DNA of 64,000 bases from contig JAJEKV010000060.1 in NCBI GenBank assembly GCA_021234155.1, positions 2,192,323 through 2,256,322 of the forward strand, read 5' to 3'. The position numbers were made by a program, and so were the translations under genes. The first letter of the stretch is position 1. Each line of letters begins with the position of its first letter. This DNA comes from Isoetes taiwanensis (lineage: Eukaryota; Streptophyta; Lycopodiopsida; Isoetales; Isoetaceae). Below are positions 35,007 to 46,389 of this stretch, piece after piece. The notes below the pieces were generated by a model, which saw only the letters and a program-made list of their open reading frames with translations, had not been told where the DNA came from and ran no database searches.

Positions 35007-36606
35007 TCATAAACTCCTTGTCCTGTTATTGATCTTACACCACATCATCTTCAGCAGAGAAGGATTCTTTGGCAATAAAAGTTCCGCATGTATGCCTCCA
35101 CTATCAAAGTAGTCTTGCAATAAAATCTATGTCATAGAAGCACTAGGTATCAGCTTGGTCTTAAACTCTAAAATGTATGCTTCAGCATTTTGTAACTTGA
35201 AAGTACGTACCACTGCAGCATATGCATCAACATTTGCTCTTCGGGAACGTTGGTTGCTCCCTCTGCAAGCTGAAAATGGTGAATAACTTGGATGCATTTC
35301 CAATAAATTAATCTGGACACCCTCACCTGTAAATCATAAGATCAAGCGCATCATCGGAGGTACCATATTCATCTTGAAAATAAACACGCCATCCTCTGCA
35401 GGGACTAATAATTAAAACACACAATTTCAAATAAAAGGGACTATTAAATCACCGTTCAGCAGCACACTGAGCAAGTCGCCCCGCAAAGCAGCGCGTTTTG
35501 ATAGACTGAAGTGTTTCTTCTCCATCAGAAGATCGTGGCAACCCAACAATAAACTCATCGGCTTTCTGCATAATTGTTTTATTTAAGTGAATCACATAGA
35601 CAGATGACATGGGATGACAGAATTATAGGAAGGCATATAGATCTGCTAATTCATGTTCGAATGTCGTAAGGATGAGAATAATCATATCTAGGTTATATTG
35701 CAAGCTACATGTTGGAGACGGAAAACATGTAATCAGCATAGGCGATGCAATGCTTAAGGACCGTATTCTCTAAAGCACCATACTCAAAGGGAATTAGAAA
35801 AGTGGTCAAAAGTTTTAACACCTCTGCAGGCTTCCCATATGAAAATTAGTAGCCTTGAGAATAGCCTATCCTCCAAATAAAGAGAGTATAACACAGATTA
35901 GATAACTCATAGAAGATCTATCTATGCTCATCAATTTCAACGCCACACATTTATGAAAAGTCCACCCCTTGCTCCTGCTTGGTTTGGCAGATTATATAGT
36001 GTTGTCGCTATATTGCAAATCCACATTTTTTTAAGCATGCAAATAGCATTCAAATAAGGAGTTAGCTTGTTTCCTGACCTCTACAGTAGCTAATTTCACA
36101 AGGTGCGACAATAACCTTTGCCCTTGCAATTTTACCACCTGACTACCATAAAATTTCCATTAGTTTAAGCAAAGAAAAACGTAATAAAACCATTCAGAGC
36201 TTACCGCAATGGGACGGGGAGCAAAACCGCATAAACTAGAGGCAACACCAGTTCTGGCATCTCCAAAATCAATTCCTAAACTATGGCGCAACTTATGAGC
36301 TCTTTCGCCAGCCTGTTTTCTGCGTGCGTTTGACATGACACAATGCAATCTGGTCTTCAAATCATCTTTACTTAATTCGTTTTCTGTGTTCTCATTTGGC
36401 TCGATCACATCAATCCCGGAGCCATATTCATCATCTGACTCTTCCTCTTCTTGGCGTTTTAAAATATGGTGTAGAAGCTCTCCGGTACCTTTTCGGGAAG
36501 CCAAGCTCGATTTTTCGAAGCTTAAGTGGGTGCATTTCGGAGCCGAGAAGCTGATTTGGGTATGTGTTGGAAAGAATGATGGAAGGCGAATTGACGATGC
36601 CGCCAT
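35007..36606 (-). CDS. YqgF/RuvX-like RNase H-fold nuclease
   Basis: The bacterial family (YqgF, RuvX) processes pre-16S rRNA ends and was once called a Holliday junction resolvase; plant homologues are thought to be organellar. Six exons join in phase: 36606-36205, 36138-36079, 35565-35453, 35395-35327, 35262-35211, 35126-35007, giving 271 residues. Residues 1-100 are a plant-specific extension with a Ser/Arg-rich start like a transit peptide. The core begins GIDFGDARTG (Asp113), continues EFIVGLPRSSDG, then FQDEYGTS and NVDAYAAV. The Asp, Glu and Asp of the first, third and fourth motifs match the expected catalytic acids. The last exon's end is the least certain, since a GT within it could be a donor. 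The gene is divergent from COQ4. Confidence 0.9.
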
Positions 36607-36722
36607 AGCCAGGCTCTTCCTTCGTCGTAAATTTTAGCCAGGTAAAGTTATATTATTAGGGCTGAGCTGGCGTTCTGAACTGTGATATGTAGAACTCGTT
36701 TATTTGGGCACTGGAGCTTGAT
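36607..36722. promoter_or_regulatory. Putative bidirectional promoter (RuvX-like/COQ4)
   Basis: Only 116 bases separate the start codons of two divergent conserved genes, so both 5' untranslated regions and promoters must overlap here unless transcription starts inside a neighbour. I see no strong TATA box placed for either gene; TTATATTATT near 36648 is the closest candidate. The case rests on layout alone. Confidence 0.6.
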
Positions 36723-38580
36723 ATGGTGAAACGCCTTGCATTTCGTCCATGGAGGCTGCAGATCCGTGGCCACGAGAATTGGGCATCTGTAAATAATGGA
36801 TCTGCAGAGCCCAATTCGCAGTGTCATCGCGTACCTTTATCCCCTTGGCAAAAAGCAGCGGTGGCAATTGGTTCTCTAATTGGAGCAGCTAATAATCCTG
36901 CCAGAGCCGATTTGGTTGCTGCTGCTGGAGAAACTACTGGAGGTTTAGCATTCCAGCGTATGCTGCAAAGAATGAAGAATGATGAAGGCGGCCGGGTATG
37001 TCTCCTCTTATTCCACACAGTGAATCATACAAGTTGAAATTTGGTTCCCTGAAAATTCTGGTGTCATTTTGTGTTAGAAAGATGTCACTTTAAAAAGCAC
37101 ATGTTATTCCTCCACCTGATCCGCTGAGATGGTCTTTGCTCTCAGACTCTCTTTTTTCTTGTTTGTCAAGAATCTGGTTTATAAATCCAACACGCCATGG
37201 CTTCATAAGATGCAACATGCTAAGGATATATCGGTTAATACGATTGTCATTGTGCTCTTGATATACTATTTCTATTTACATAATCTCTCTTGTGCTAGTC
37301 ATATTTGCAATTCTAAATTAAGACATTCGAATGAGACAGTAATATGTAGGCTGCAAATTCTATGATTTAATACCAGAATGTTTTCAAACCAAGTAGACTT
37401 GGTGAAGAAGCATAAACTGCGATGCTAGTAATCGTGCTCATCTCATCTGAGTGAATGCCACTCTTGTCACACATGTTTGTTAACCTGCAGGATTAAGTTT
37501 AAGACTGCAGGATTGAAGTCTAAGAGTGCAGCATCAGTTGAAAATCTGATGCTGTGCTCTTGCAGCTTTTATACATTTCCAAGATATGCATAGTGTTTAT
37601 TGATCCTATATTGCATATGGGCTGTTTGTCTACTGAAATGTTATGATTTTACCTTTGTGATAATTGAAACAAATAATCTAACCTTCATATTTGTCCATAT
37701 GCATAATAGCTGACCTCATAGCTTGCATCAGACATACAGTAGTTTGACATGCATACAAATGTCTGTCTTGATTCTCGGCACATTTACATCTTCTCATGCG
37801 TTTATCAAAACATCTAGAGCTGCTGCATTGTGTCTGCAATCACCTATTGCACTCTGTCTGGTGATCCATCTTGCATGAACAAAATTGGATCATATCTACT
37901 TCCAGGAATAGTGCTCTGATTGTTTTGGAAGTGTTCTTCTAAAATTTGCACTTAAGTTCTGGATGGAATGTGCATTTACTGTTTTCTTATTTTTTTGACT
38001 TGCAGGACTGCCATACATGAATACTTTTTGTCTCTTTTGTTGTGTTTTGTCTGCTAAACATGCAGCTGATTTACAACAGGAAATCCTTTTGCACCGGCCC
38101 AGAGTTGTCTCAGCTGCAGTTGAACATGCTTGGGATATGAAAGACAACACCTTTGGTGCTGCATATGCAAAGTTTATGGGTTCCAGGAATTTCAATCCGG
38201 ATGATCGTCCCCCAGTTCGCTTTGTTGAGTCTGATGAGTTGGCTTATGTGGCAACTCGTTATCGAGAAGTCCATGATTTTTGGCACGTTCTGTTTGACCT
38301 TCCTACAAATCTCTTAGGTGAAGCAGCTTTGAAAATGCTTGAATTTCAGGTGACATTGATGCCAATGTGTTTTATGGCAGTCTTGGCTGGAACTGCCAGG
38401 CTCAAATCACAACAACAGTTGATGTTGTATAAGCATTATCTTCCATGGGCACTTTCAGCTGGAAGATCTTGCTCTGATTTAATGTGCATATACTATGAAA
38501 GGCATTTGGACCTTGATTTGGAAGAAGTCCGGCATAAATGGGGCATAATCACTGCCCCACCACTTAGACAGAAGACATAG
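36723..38580 (+). CDS. COQ4: COQ4, ubiquinone biosynthesis scaffold protein
   Basis: COQ4 is a matrix-side mitochondrial inner-membrane protein needed for the coenzyme Q biosynthetic complex; recent family work ties it to oxidative decarboxylation of the ring. Two exons, 36723-36995 and 38080-38580, join in phase and give 257 residues. The intron is 1,084 bases. The joint reads [15 protein letters not shown], matching the plant family. The N-terminus is Arg-rich, as expected for mitochondrial import. The metal-binding motif HDxxH-x11-E is intact: His156, Asp157, His160, Glu172. Conserved [28 protein letters not shown] and KWGI segments are present. An in-frame start at 38017 lies in the intron and is not the true start. 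Confidence 0.96.
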
Positions 38581-40495
38581 TGACAACCAAAGCGTAATGA
38601 TTCAAAGAAGAAACAGGGAGTCGTTACTTAACGCATTGCCAACTTAAGAATTATGAAAATGGTAATCATAATAATGACCTCCTTACGTGGAAACTTTGAA
38701 GTTTAATTTATTAGCTTGCAGCCTTTACCACTTCTTTGTGCAAGGTTTTTGGCTGAATTCTGAAGATGTATTTGATGGCCATAGGGCTGATGAACGTCCA
38801 AACCCATATCTATTATTGTATGGCGAAGCGGCTGATAGTGCAGCGGGAGTGCATTTTCTGGTGTTTACTACATAGGAAACCAGGTCACATAGTTGAGATG
38901 TGCTATCATATAGAATGACTTGCGTGGATAAAGGATTCCAAATGTTGATATCGTCTATATTCATCGATCATTTCTCTTTATTATTCATTCTCCGCCATTG
39001 ATATGAGGAATATTCCATATCATATTCCAAATGGAGACACCACAGCCGTCAGTTGACCCCTTGATGGGGTCAAACTGGCATTTCCATGTCAGCATATGAT
39101 TTCGTGCCAATGGTTCACAAGTCAGCTATGCAGTCAAACGAATTAAAGAAAAATATTTCTAAGCTCCAACTTTGGTGGCCTTCTATTCTAACGAACTGTA
39201 ACTTGGGGCCGCTTTCCAAATTCGTCCACCAAGATATACTTGGGTTCCTTAAATAAGAAACTGTAACTTCAAGCCTCTGCTGGTTGCTGAGAAAGCATGT
39301 TGCGGATTTGCTGACTCTAATCTGGTCCTAGATCTCTATTGCTCCCCTAAATCAAAACTTGGAAAGATCTGTATAGCAGCCACAAATTTCATAACCTGAC
39401 GTGTACCCAAAAAATCCCAGGAAATTTGCTTTGCACGCTGTCGATGTTTTGTTCTGGCACCTGCATATCTTTAAACCCACAGAACTACAGATCTATGAGC
39501 CTATAGGGAAAGAACTCCAGAAGTTATGACCAAATCATGCCTCTGAATATCACATCTAACTGAAGCAACAAGGGAAAGAGAACCAGATTCTAAAAAACTC
39601 CTTAAAAATTTGAAGCTGTAGACTGCCCTGCATAAGCAACTTCAAAGCCATACTTCTGTGAGATCTTCCAGCAACTACACATCTTCCTCAAAATAAATCC
39701 GGAACCGCCGCCCTTCCCACGAAACCTAAAGTAGCACAATCGCTTCTAGCAGCCTGCTCACCGCCTAGAAGCTTGAGCATCGATCCGGAAAGCCCTGCCG
39801 CAGAAATAAAATACCTAAACCAGTTCCCAAATAAAAAAATCAGTTTAACACGAAAATCGAATTCCACAGTCCACCGTCAGATTTCTACGTATAAACATAC
39901 GAATACCTACTCAAAACCATTATAAATCTTAAGTTATAAAGTACCATTTCCACAACTTTTAAACCTTATCGGAACAAGTTAAATAATACTTTTGAATTGC
40001 AAACAAAGCCTTCCACCCATCAATACTTTCTCAAGTTCTTTAATTTAATTTTCTCTAGATTCATTACATGCTTGTTGCCTCAAAGGATGATTGTGTGATT
40101 TACATACTGGTAAGCAATTCATCACTGTAACTTCCTAGTGAAGTGCATCGCTGCCTTTTCAAAGCATTCTAAATGCTACAAGAAGGGACATCTATAGAAA
40201 TTTCAAATTCCTATTTGCTTGTGTAACAAAAATTGCCTTGCATTGTTAAGTTGCTGACGCAACAGAGGGTTGCCCTCTAAACTATTCTCCAGTCTAACTA
40301 TAGTCTAACTATTTTGTAACTAAAAATATGCAGATCGATCCACACCGTAGGATAGAGATTCTCGTGAGAGGGCGAGTAATATATATTCAGTCTTTTCGTG
40401 TTTCTTCTCATTCGGCATTTTTCTGAGCAAAGCTATCTTCTTCCCTCCCCATATATCATTTTGGGTTCCTATTCCTGATCTCTGCTCTTCTATAG
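38581..40495. other. Intergenic DNA downstream of COQ4
   Basis: No coding region, RNA gene or repeat is recognised. The COQ4 3' untranslated region should lie at the left end. The stretch from about 40260 to 40590 resembles the end of an LTR but has no partner that I can see. Confidence 0.4.
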
Positions 40496-40592
40496 GATCC
40501 TATCCAAGCTCGTTTTCTTCTTGCTTTAAATATGTTCGAGCCATCCTATCCAAGCTCGTTTTCTTCTTGCGATAAATATGTTCGAGCCATTC
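40496..40592. repeat. Short tandem duplication, about 48 bases
   Basis: Two units containing TCCTATCCAAGCTCGTTTTC, TTCTTG and AAATATGTTCGAGCC lie side by side, differing at a few positions (TTGCTTTAAAT versus TTGCGATAAAT). It sits just left of the TRIM at 40646. Confidence 0.8.
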
Positions 40593-40645
40593 CTCTACAA
40601 CAATAAGTCATTCGGTTGGATCTTCTCAGCCATCTTCTTGATGTA

Positions 40646-40979
40646 TGATATGGTCTGTGGGGTATGGGATAAAGCCTGGAAAGGTTGGGGCCCATTGGAT
40701 AACGATTTCTTTGAAGGATTCGCCCTTTTGGTGTGTTGGTTATCACTAGGGGTACTAGTGCGTAACATTTGGTATCAGAGCCAAGGTTCAATTCCTCGTG
40801 GCAACATTGGTGTGTTCCACATGCTTGAGGGCAAGCATCTCGATGAGGGGGAGGAATTGATATGGTCTGTGGGGTATGGGATAAAGCCTGGAAAGGTTGG
40901 GGCCCATTGCATAACGATTTCCTTGAAGGATTCGCCCTTTTAGTGTGTTGGTTATCATTAGGGGTGCTAGTGTGTAACA
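40646..40979 (+). mobile_element. TRIM retrotransposon, intact structure
   Basis: This is a complete 334-base terminal-repeat retrotransposon in miniature. The terminal repeats, 40646-40767 and 40858-40979, are both 122 bases, begin TGATATGG and end GTAACA, and are very similar. The duplicated target is ATGTA (40641-40645 and 40980-40984), perfect. Two bases after the left repeat is TGGTATCAGAGC (40770-40781), the initiator Met-tRNA primer site. A purine-rich run, GAGGGGGAGGAAT, precedes the right repeat as a polypurine tract should. The interior is only 90 bases and codes for nothing. Low divergence between the repeats suggests a fairly recent insertion. The overlapping open frames are artefacts. 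Confidence 0.95.
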
Positions 40980-40999
40980 ATGTAACTCCTCTCAATCGT

Positions 41000-41705
41000 T
41001 CTTTTGGAAGGTGCATCTTTTTGACTCATGCAGTGGATTCATCTGCAAAATCAAGATGCATTTCGACTATGGCAGGGCTCTTAGATACATCTTTCACTCT
41101 TGAGTGCATGTCTATGCATGATGTCTACGTATGCTTTGAAATGCTTGAATCTATTGAATGATGGTGGTGTGGATATATTAATTGAACAATGTGCAACATT
41201 TCTTATTCCAGATTCCAAAAGATCCATGTTTGCAATTGCTGCATTGGGAAAACAAGAAGTTGTCCTTGGAAATCGTACATGGGCTAACTTCCAAAGGAGG
41301 TTGAGATGTGATTCTCTTACCCCTAGCTGCAAGCAGAGCATTTCAGAATTTTGGAAATAGAATAGCAGTCTCTCTCCTTGCAAGAAGGATGTTGTGAACT
41401 TTGTTGTAGACTCTAGCTTTCCAAATTTCTTATCCCTTGCACCTTATGGAGGTCACACATGTATAAATTTCCATGGAAACATTCCTTGTTATTCTTAAAT
41501 ATTCCTAACAACCAAACCACTTTTTAGCTGCAACCTTTTCAACAATACAAAATGGCATACCTTGGATACCCTATTTGTGTGAAGGCTTTTGAGAAGCTTA
41601 AGCTTTTTTATGTTAAAAAAGTAAAGGGAAATCTATGGAGTATGCCACTGCTCTTGACCATAAATTATTAAGATCTAGTTTGCAAATCTGGAAAAAATGC
41701 AGCTA
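41000..41705. other. No gene assigned
   Basis: Overlapping frames on both strands at 41081-41383 share no recognisable motif. This may be the 3' part of the broken minus-strand gene to the right. Confidence 0.3.
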
Positions 41706-42022
41706 TCATATCCCTTGTGTTGTGAAGTAGAGAAGCATCCATATTACAACTTCAAACCTCTGCAATGCCCACTCCACAAAATCATAGTATCGTGATATGT
41801 GAATTAGGTACTTGTTTGCAGTTTCTTTTACAACATGGTATGTATCAGGTGGAGCAGGATTTTGTGGTATGTTCTCCTCTGTTGTTTTAATGCTAGCACG
41901 CCATTTATGTTCAATACCATCAACTTCTTTGAAGGTTTCCATTCCTCAACCTCTGCACCCTTTGCCAAGATGTGTTGTACAATGCTGACACGTGTTGTTG
42001 CTTTGCTAGTTGGTGATGGCAA
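41706..42022 (-). pseudogene. FCP1/NLI-like phosphatase domain fragment
   Basis: Read leftward, two frames together resemble the start of an FCP1 homology (HAD-type) phosphatase domain. EEWKPSKKLMVLNINGVLA resembles the usual K-K-L-x-L-D-L-N-G-x-L beginning. After a frame change near 41900 come YLIHISRYYDFVEWALQRF and EVVIWM, like the conserved RPxxxEFL...FEVGIWS segment. The catalytic first Asp is replaced by Asn in LNINGVL, which would abolish a HAD phosphatase. Together with the frameshift this marks a relic. Such proteins normally remove phosphate from Ser residues, for instance of the RNA polymerase II tail. Confidence 0.5.
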
Positions 42023-42723
42023 GCGCTAAAAGCCTTGCTAAGGTGTACTCAGATTAGGACCTTCCTGCTTCTAAAAAATTGGTGTAACTTGGCTATTAGC
42101 AATAGTTGCATTGGCTCTCCGTAGTTCATACATCACAAATTTGCAATTGCTTTATGATGTGTGACTACTTGGATTAAGCCTGATTAGCTTGGAAGGCCAG
42201 TAAGCCGGATGTTAGAGCTTTGTATTTGCTATAGCGCTTGTGTTTTGCCATAACACAGTGGATCCAGTTGGGCAGTTAATTGTGCTCCTATATTCTTTGT
42301 ATCTGAAAGACTATCTCTTTCCTGATCTTGTTCATCAGTTGTGATGATGCTGTGAATACAAGTTGATCTCGTTTATCTACTAAAATATTATTTCAAGGCC
42401 ATATAAACATCTAAAAAGTTAAGAATCGTATCATCTACCACTTGGGTTGTGGCATGGTCTTCTTCCTCAAGTTCACTAAGTACAACTCGAGTGGACCTTC
42501 TTTTTTTGCAGGCAAATTTTGATCCAAGCCTAAGTTGAAATGAAACTCTAAATATACTTTACAATGACATTGTGCATGAAAAGCAGAGTTGAAATATATT
42601 CATCGTTTAAACAAAAATCTTTTGCCTCTTGTTTTTGACAAATCTGGTGCAATCAAAATTGGATTGTTTGAAATAGTTACGGCAAAAACACATTAGAATA
42701 ATTTCCATTTGGAAATAAGATGT

Positions 42724-44121
42724 TTATGGGCACGCCCATTCATCAACTGAATCATCTGACTTACCCTCACTGTCTTCTTCTCTAATCTTCTTGGACCTTG
42801 ACCTTATCACCCTAGAGATCCTGACAACAACCTTGGTAACCTGCTTGACATCATCGACATCCTTGTTTGTTCCTGCATCAACCATGTTAGAGGATGCCTT
42901 TGTAGAGGCTGCTGTAGAATTTAGAACTACAATGTAATTAGGAGCATCATCAACACTACTTGAATCTCCCTGAGATTTTGCAGGGTTTGGTCTGTCAGGC
43001 ACTGCGAATTGCTGCTAATTGCTGGCATCTTGCTATCCGTTGTCTACAAGATCTTCTGTTATTACCAAGTCAAATTGAGATCTAGAAAGCAAGCATGTAC
43101 CCTTTTTAGCAGTTCTTGTCAGTGGAGTTTAAGCCCTTGTAGACTTGTGTTTTGTTAAACCTAGGGTCCTTTTACTTGTAGGTGTTTTTAACATGCTTCC
43201 TTTTCCTAGTGCTTTATGGAGTTGTAGCTGCCTGCTCATATCAGCATTAGTCTTTTCAACCTTAGATATGTGGAATGCTCTAGCATATAAGACTTCCTGC
43301 TTTACGACTTCTTGCTTCCTCAATTCTTGCACAAACCTTGCTGGAACAGACCCTGCTAAAACAGTTTCTGAACTCTCAAGGCAATGTATTTTTGCCATCT
43401 AGCAAACTTAGGCAGCTTACATATATATACATGTATCCATATTTCATCTTCAGGCTATGGGTGTAATCATTCTGCAGGGTTGGATCACATGTAGAGCAAT
43501 TTGTTCATCTCCAATTGGCAATCCGAATGGCATAGGAGGAAATCAGCTGAACATTTCTCTTGGTCATTTCCCTCAAGTGGGTGACATTCTATAAATAACG
43601 TTGGGCTTTTGCAAGGTGCACTTCATTGATGGCAACCTCAGCAGTTACAGTAGCCACCTGTTACACTATCCCTTCATCTATTGGCCCACCCCCCATTTCA
43701 AGGAGGATTTGGGCATGTACTCCGCCATATCTTTCTCCTTCCCTAAACTCAGTAGGTCAGCAGAGGCAACTGCATTAGGATCTATCAGGGCTTGAAAACA
43801 TGAAATATTGTCTTTTATGGTCTGCAACTTCTGTTGTGAAGCCAAGAAGAAAATGCCCTTTGCTTGATTATACAACTAGCTCCTACTTGGACACTTAATC
43901 AGCCTGTTGTGTGCTTATGGCATCCTGTGACTTTTGATCATGCTTTTTCGGATGTGTAATGTTTTTCCATTACGGTATGCAACAACCTCATGGACGTCCC
44001 TTCTAATTTTATCAGTATCTGCTGAAGCTTGCCTTTCTGCTATGCTTTCAGGTGTTGTTGTTTGTTGAGATCTGCCGGGGCTCACGATTACGCTTATAGC
44101 ACCCTTTGTTGATGGTTTCAC
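42724..44121 (-). pseudogene. Decayed hypothetical gene, charged and low-complexity
   Basis: Minus-strand frames at 44121-43915, 43875-43678, 43398-43129 and 43002-42724 seem to be parts of one unknown coding sequence. The first contains the basic RRDVHEVVAYRNGKTLHIRK. The third begins as a helical segment and ends in a basic TSKRTLGLTKHKS. The last is acidic at its C-terminus (REEDSEGKSDDSVDEW) after a Val/Arg-rich KVVVRISRVIRSRSKK. They precede the FCP1-like fragment on the same strand, so all may come from one gene, possibly carried by a transposon. I do not recognise the N-terminal part. Confidence 0.35.
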
Positions 44122-45650
44122 ATTTTAATCTTACTCAAAATAGGCTCTACTCTTAGGCTGCAAATGTTTCCTAATTGACCTTGAAATTCTGCGGATCTGC
44201 TTGGCAGCTCGGCAATTGTTGAATGCAAATAGGTAGGGAACTTGTTTCCTTACTTCTTTACTCTTCAATCCATCAAAATATTTTGTTCATAGTTTAATTA
44301 GAGTTTCTTCATGTTTTTGGTCTTACATTTGTCGATTGGAAGTTTGTTAGGAATGATATCTTTGATATCCTACACTTCATTATACTCTGCAACAGAAATA
44401 AAATCTGTTCAAAATTGAGAGGAATGAATCCTCTCATTTGGCAGATCCGCATAAGCATAAAAGTCTTCTTCTGTTTGGCAATCAGGCAAGTCTGGTCTTA
44501 AGGGCATATTCCTTATGGTCTGGTCTTAAGGGCAAGAAAAATAAAATAACCTGGCATCCTATAAATCCATATAAAATTTGGCAAAGCATTTTGCTTACCC
44601 TATGCATAGTATCTGTTACAATTATAGCTTGAGCTGGTAGATCAATCATCTTCTTGTACATAATGCATCTGTTTTTTAGAATGCTGTAGAATGTAGAAAT
44701 TGATGAGCTTTCTCTGTAGGGTGTTGTGCCAGAATAGAGAAAATTATAGACGAGAGTGCTGAAAATTACAAATTCAAAAGTTAGTTTTTTCTTTTTCTTT
44801 TCTTTTTTCAGTTTTCTTGTGTGCCGGGTTTTTGCGGGTCGCATTCATTAATGTGGGCAGTAAATAGATAATGGTTGGAAACAAATAGAGGCTAAATGAA
44901 GTGATGGGCAAAAATTAGGTTAGACGTGAAGGGTAACAAAAAATAAAGGTGAAGGGTGAAAAAAATAGGTGAAGGGTGCTGGTGTTGGGTGCTAGAGTTG
45001 CGTTTATTTATAGCCTGCTAGCATACTTTTACCTGCCTTCCAAGGGTTGGCCCTTCAAATAACCCAATAGAAGAATAGGAATACAAAATAATTAAGGGAG
45101 AGAGAGTATGGGATCATAGAAACAAGAATAGTGAGAAATGGTGAGGGAAGAAAAATGCCAATAAGAAGCTATGCAAAATTCCCCATAATTAATGTTCCTG
45201 AAATGATATAATGGCCCCAATTTGCATGCAATGCATGCTCAAAATACATAGATTTGATGTTTAGATATAGATGCCATTCTGGTGCAAGTTTCGCATGAAT
45301 ACAACAAAGTGTATGATACATGCTTATATTGATCCAAAATGCCTATCTAATGGCTCAAATCAATGCCATTGTTAGTTTTTGCAATCATCTAAGAAGTACG
45401 ACCTAAAACCACATGTTCCTCCTTTCATTTAGATATTGTTTGAGAAGGTTTCAATTTGTGGAAGTGATCATGCAATAAGGGACCATGGAAAGATATTATA
45501 TAGCATTTAGATTAGAAAGCATCGAAAGAGGTGACAGAAAATGCCAACCTCTGAGGCAAGAAGTGAAGATCCAAGATTGCTCGGATGGCCTTTGCTAAGA
45601 ACCTTTCATCACAAAGATGGGATTAGCAGTTTTAGTTTTTTGGGTGCTTG
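44122..45650. other. Intergenic, AT-rich
   Basis: No gene is recognised. Around 44920-44990 the phrase GGTGAAGGGTG recurs two or three times. Nothing else stands out. Confidence 0.4.
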
Positions 45651-45654
45651 GGTT

Positions 45655-45925
45655 GGATTCCAATGGAAACCTCCCCAACTTTTTATGGAAACCTCTCTAT
45701 AACCTCCCAAGTCTTCTTGGAAACCTCCCCAACTTTCCATGAAAACCTCCCCAATTTTCCACTACGACTTTGAGAGGTTTCCACTTTAGAAAATGGGGGA
45801 GGTTTCTATGGAAACCTCCCTAACTTTCTCTGGAAACCTCCCCAATTTTCCTAGCACGACTTGGAGAGGTTTCCATGGAAGGAAACGAGGGAGGTTTCTA
45901 GGGAAAATGGGGGAGGTTTCCATTA
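45655..45925. repeat. Cluster of GGAAACCTCCCC repeats in both orientations
   Basis: GGAAACCTCCCCAACTTT and its reverse complement, GGGGGAGGTTTCC, occur about nine times in 270 bases, spaced 15-40 bases apart. The same repeat, again with an inverted partner, is at about 52398-52495. The inverted copies allow hairpins. The frames of about 80 codons crossing it on both strands are artefacts. Confidence 0.8.
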
Positions 45926-46389
45926 AAAGAAAAAAAACCCTCCATTTGCATGAAGACCAAGATTCATGCTCCTTGCACCTCGATCCACGAAAAGTATCCA
46001 CCTCGATGGTTGCATACATTAATTATTATTTCTTTTTATAAATATTCCAGGAAACTTCTCCAACTTTCCAAAGAAACTAGGGGAATTTTCCATTAAATAT
46101 CTATAAGAGATCACATTTTGTTGAGTTTATCATCTTTTTGAGCTCTTCATCAAATTTGTAAGATAACTCCAGCTATAATGTGCTTGGTAGTTCTCGTAAG
46201 ATCAAGTTCCACTAGCACTTCTTACAGGTACAAAAATATTATTAATCTACTAGAAAACTTTTCTTTTGCACCCTTCCTCAGCTCGGCCGGCCTCGCCTCG
46301 ATTTGGACCCATCCATGCCCTTCTTTTTTGTAGTATTCCTCGCCTCGATTTGGACCGCATTAACACTTTTGACTGAGTTCCTTTCCTTT

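Noticed and set aside
38017-38079. Alternative COQ4 start at 38017 (187 codons)
   Set aside because: The 21 codons before 38080 do not match the family, and a joined first exon ending at 36995 gives the expected N-terminal half in phase.
40578-41161. Two overlapping plus-strand frames with a repeated peptide (VWDKAWKGWG)
   Set aside because: The repeated peptide is the TRIM terminal repeat translated twice; the element is non-coding.
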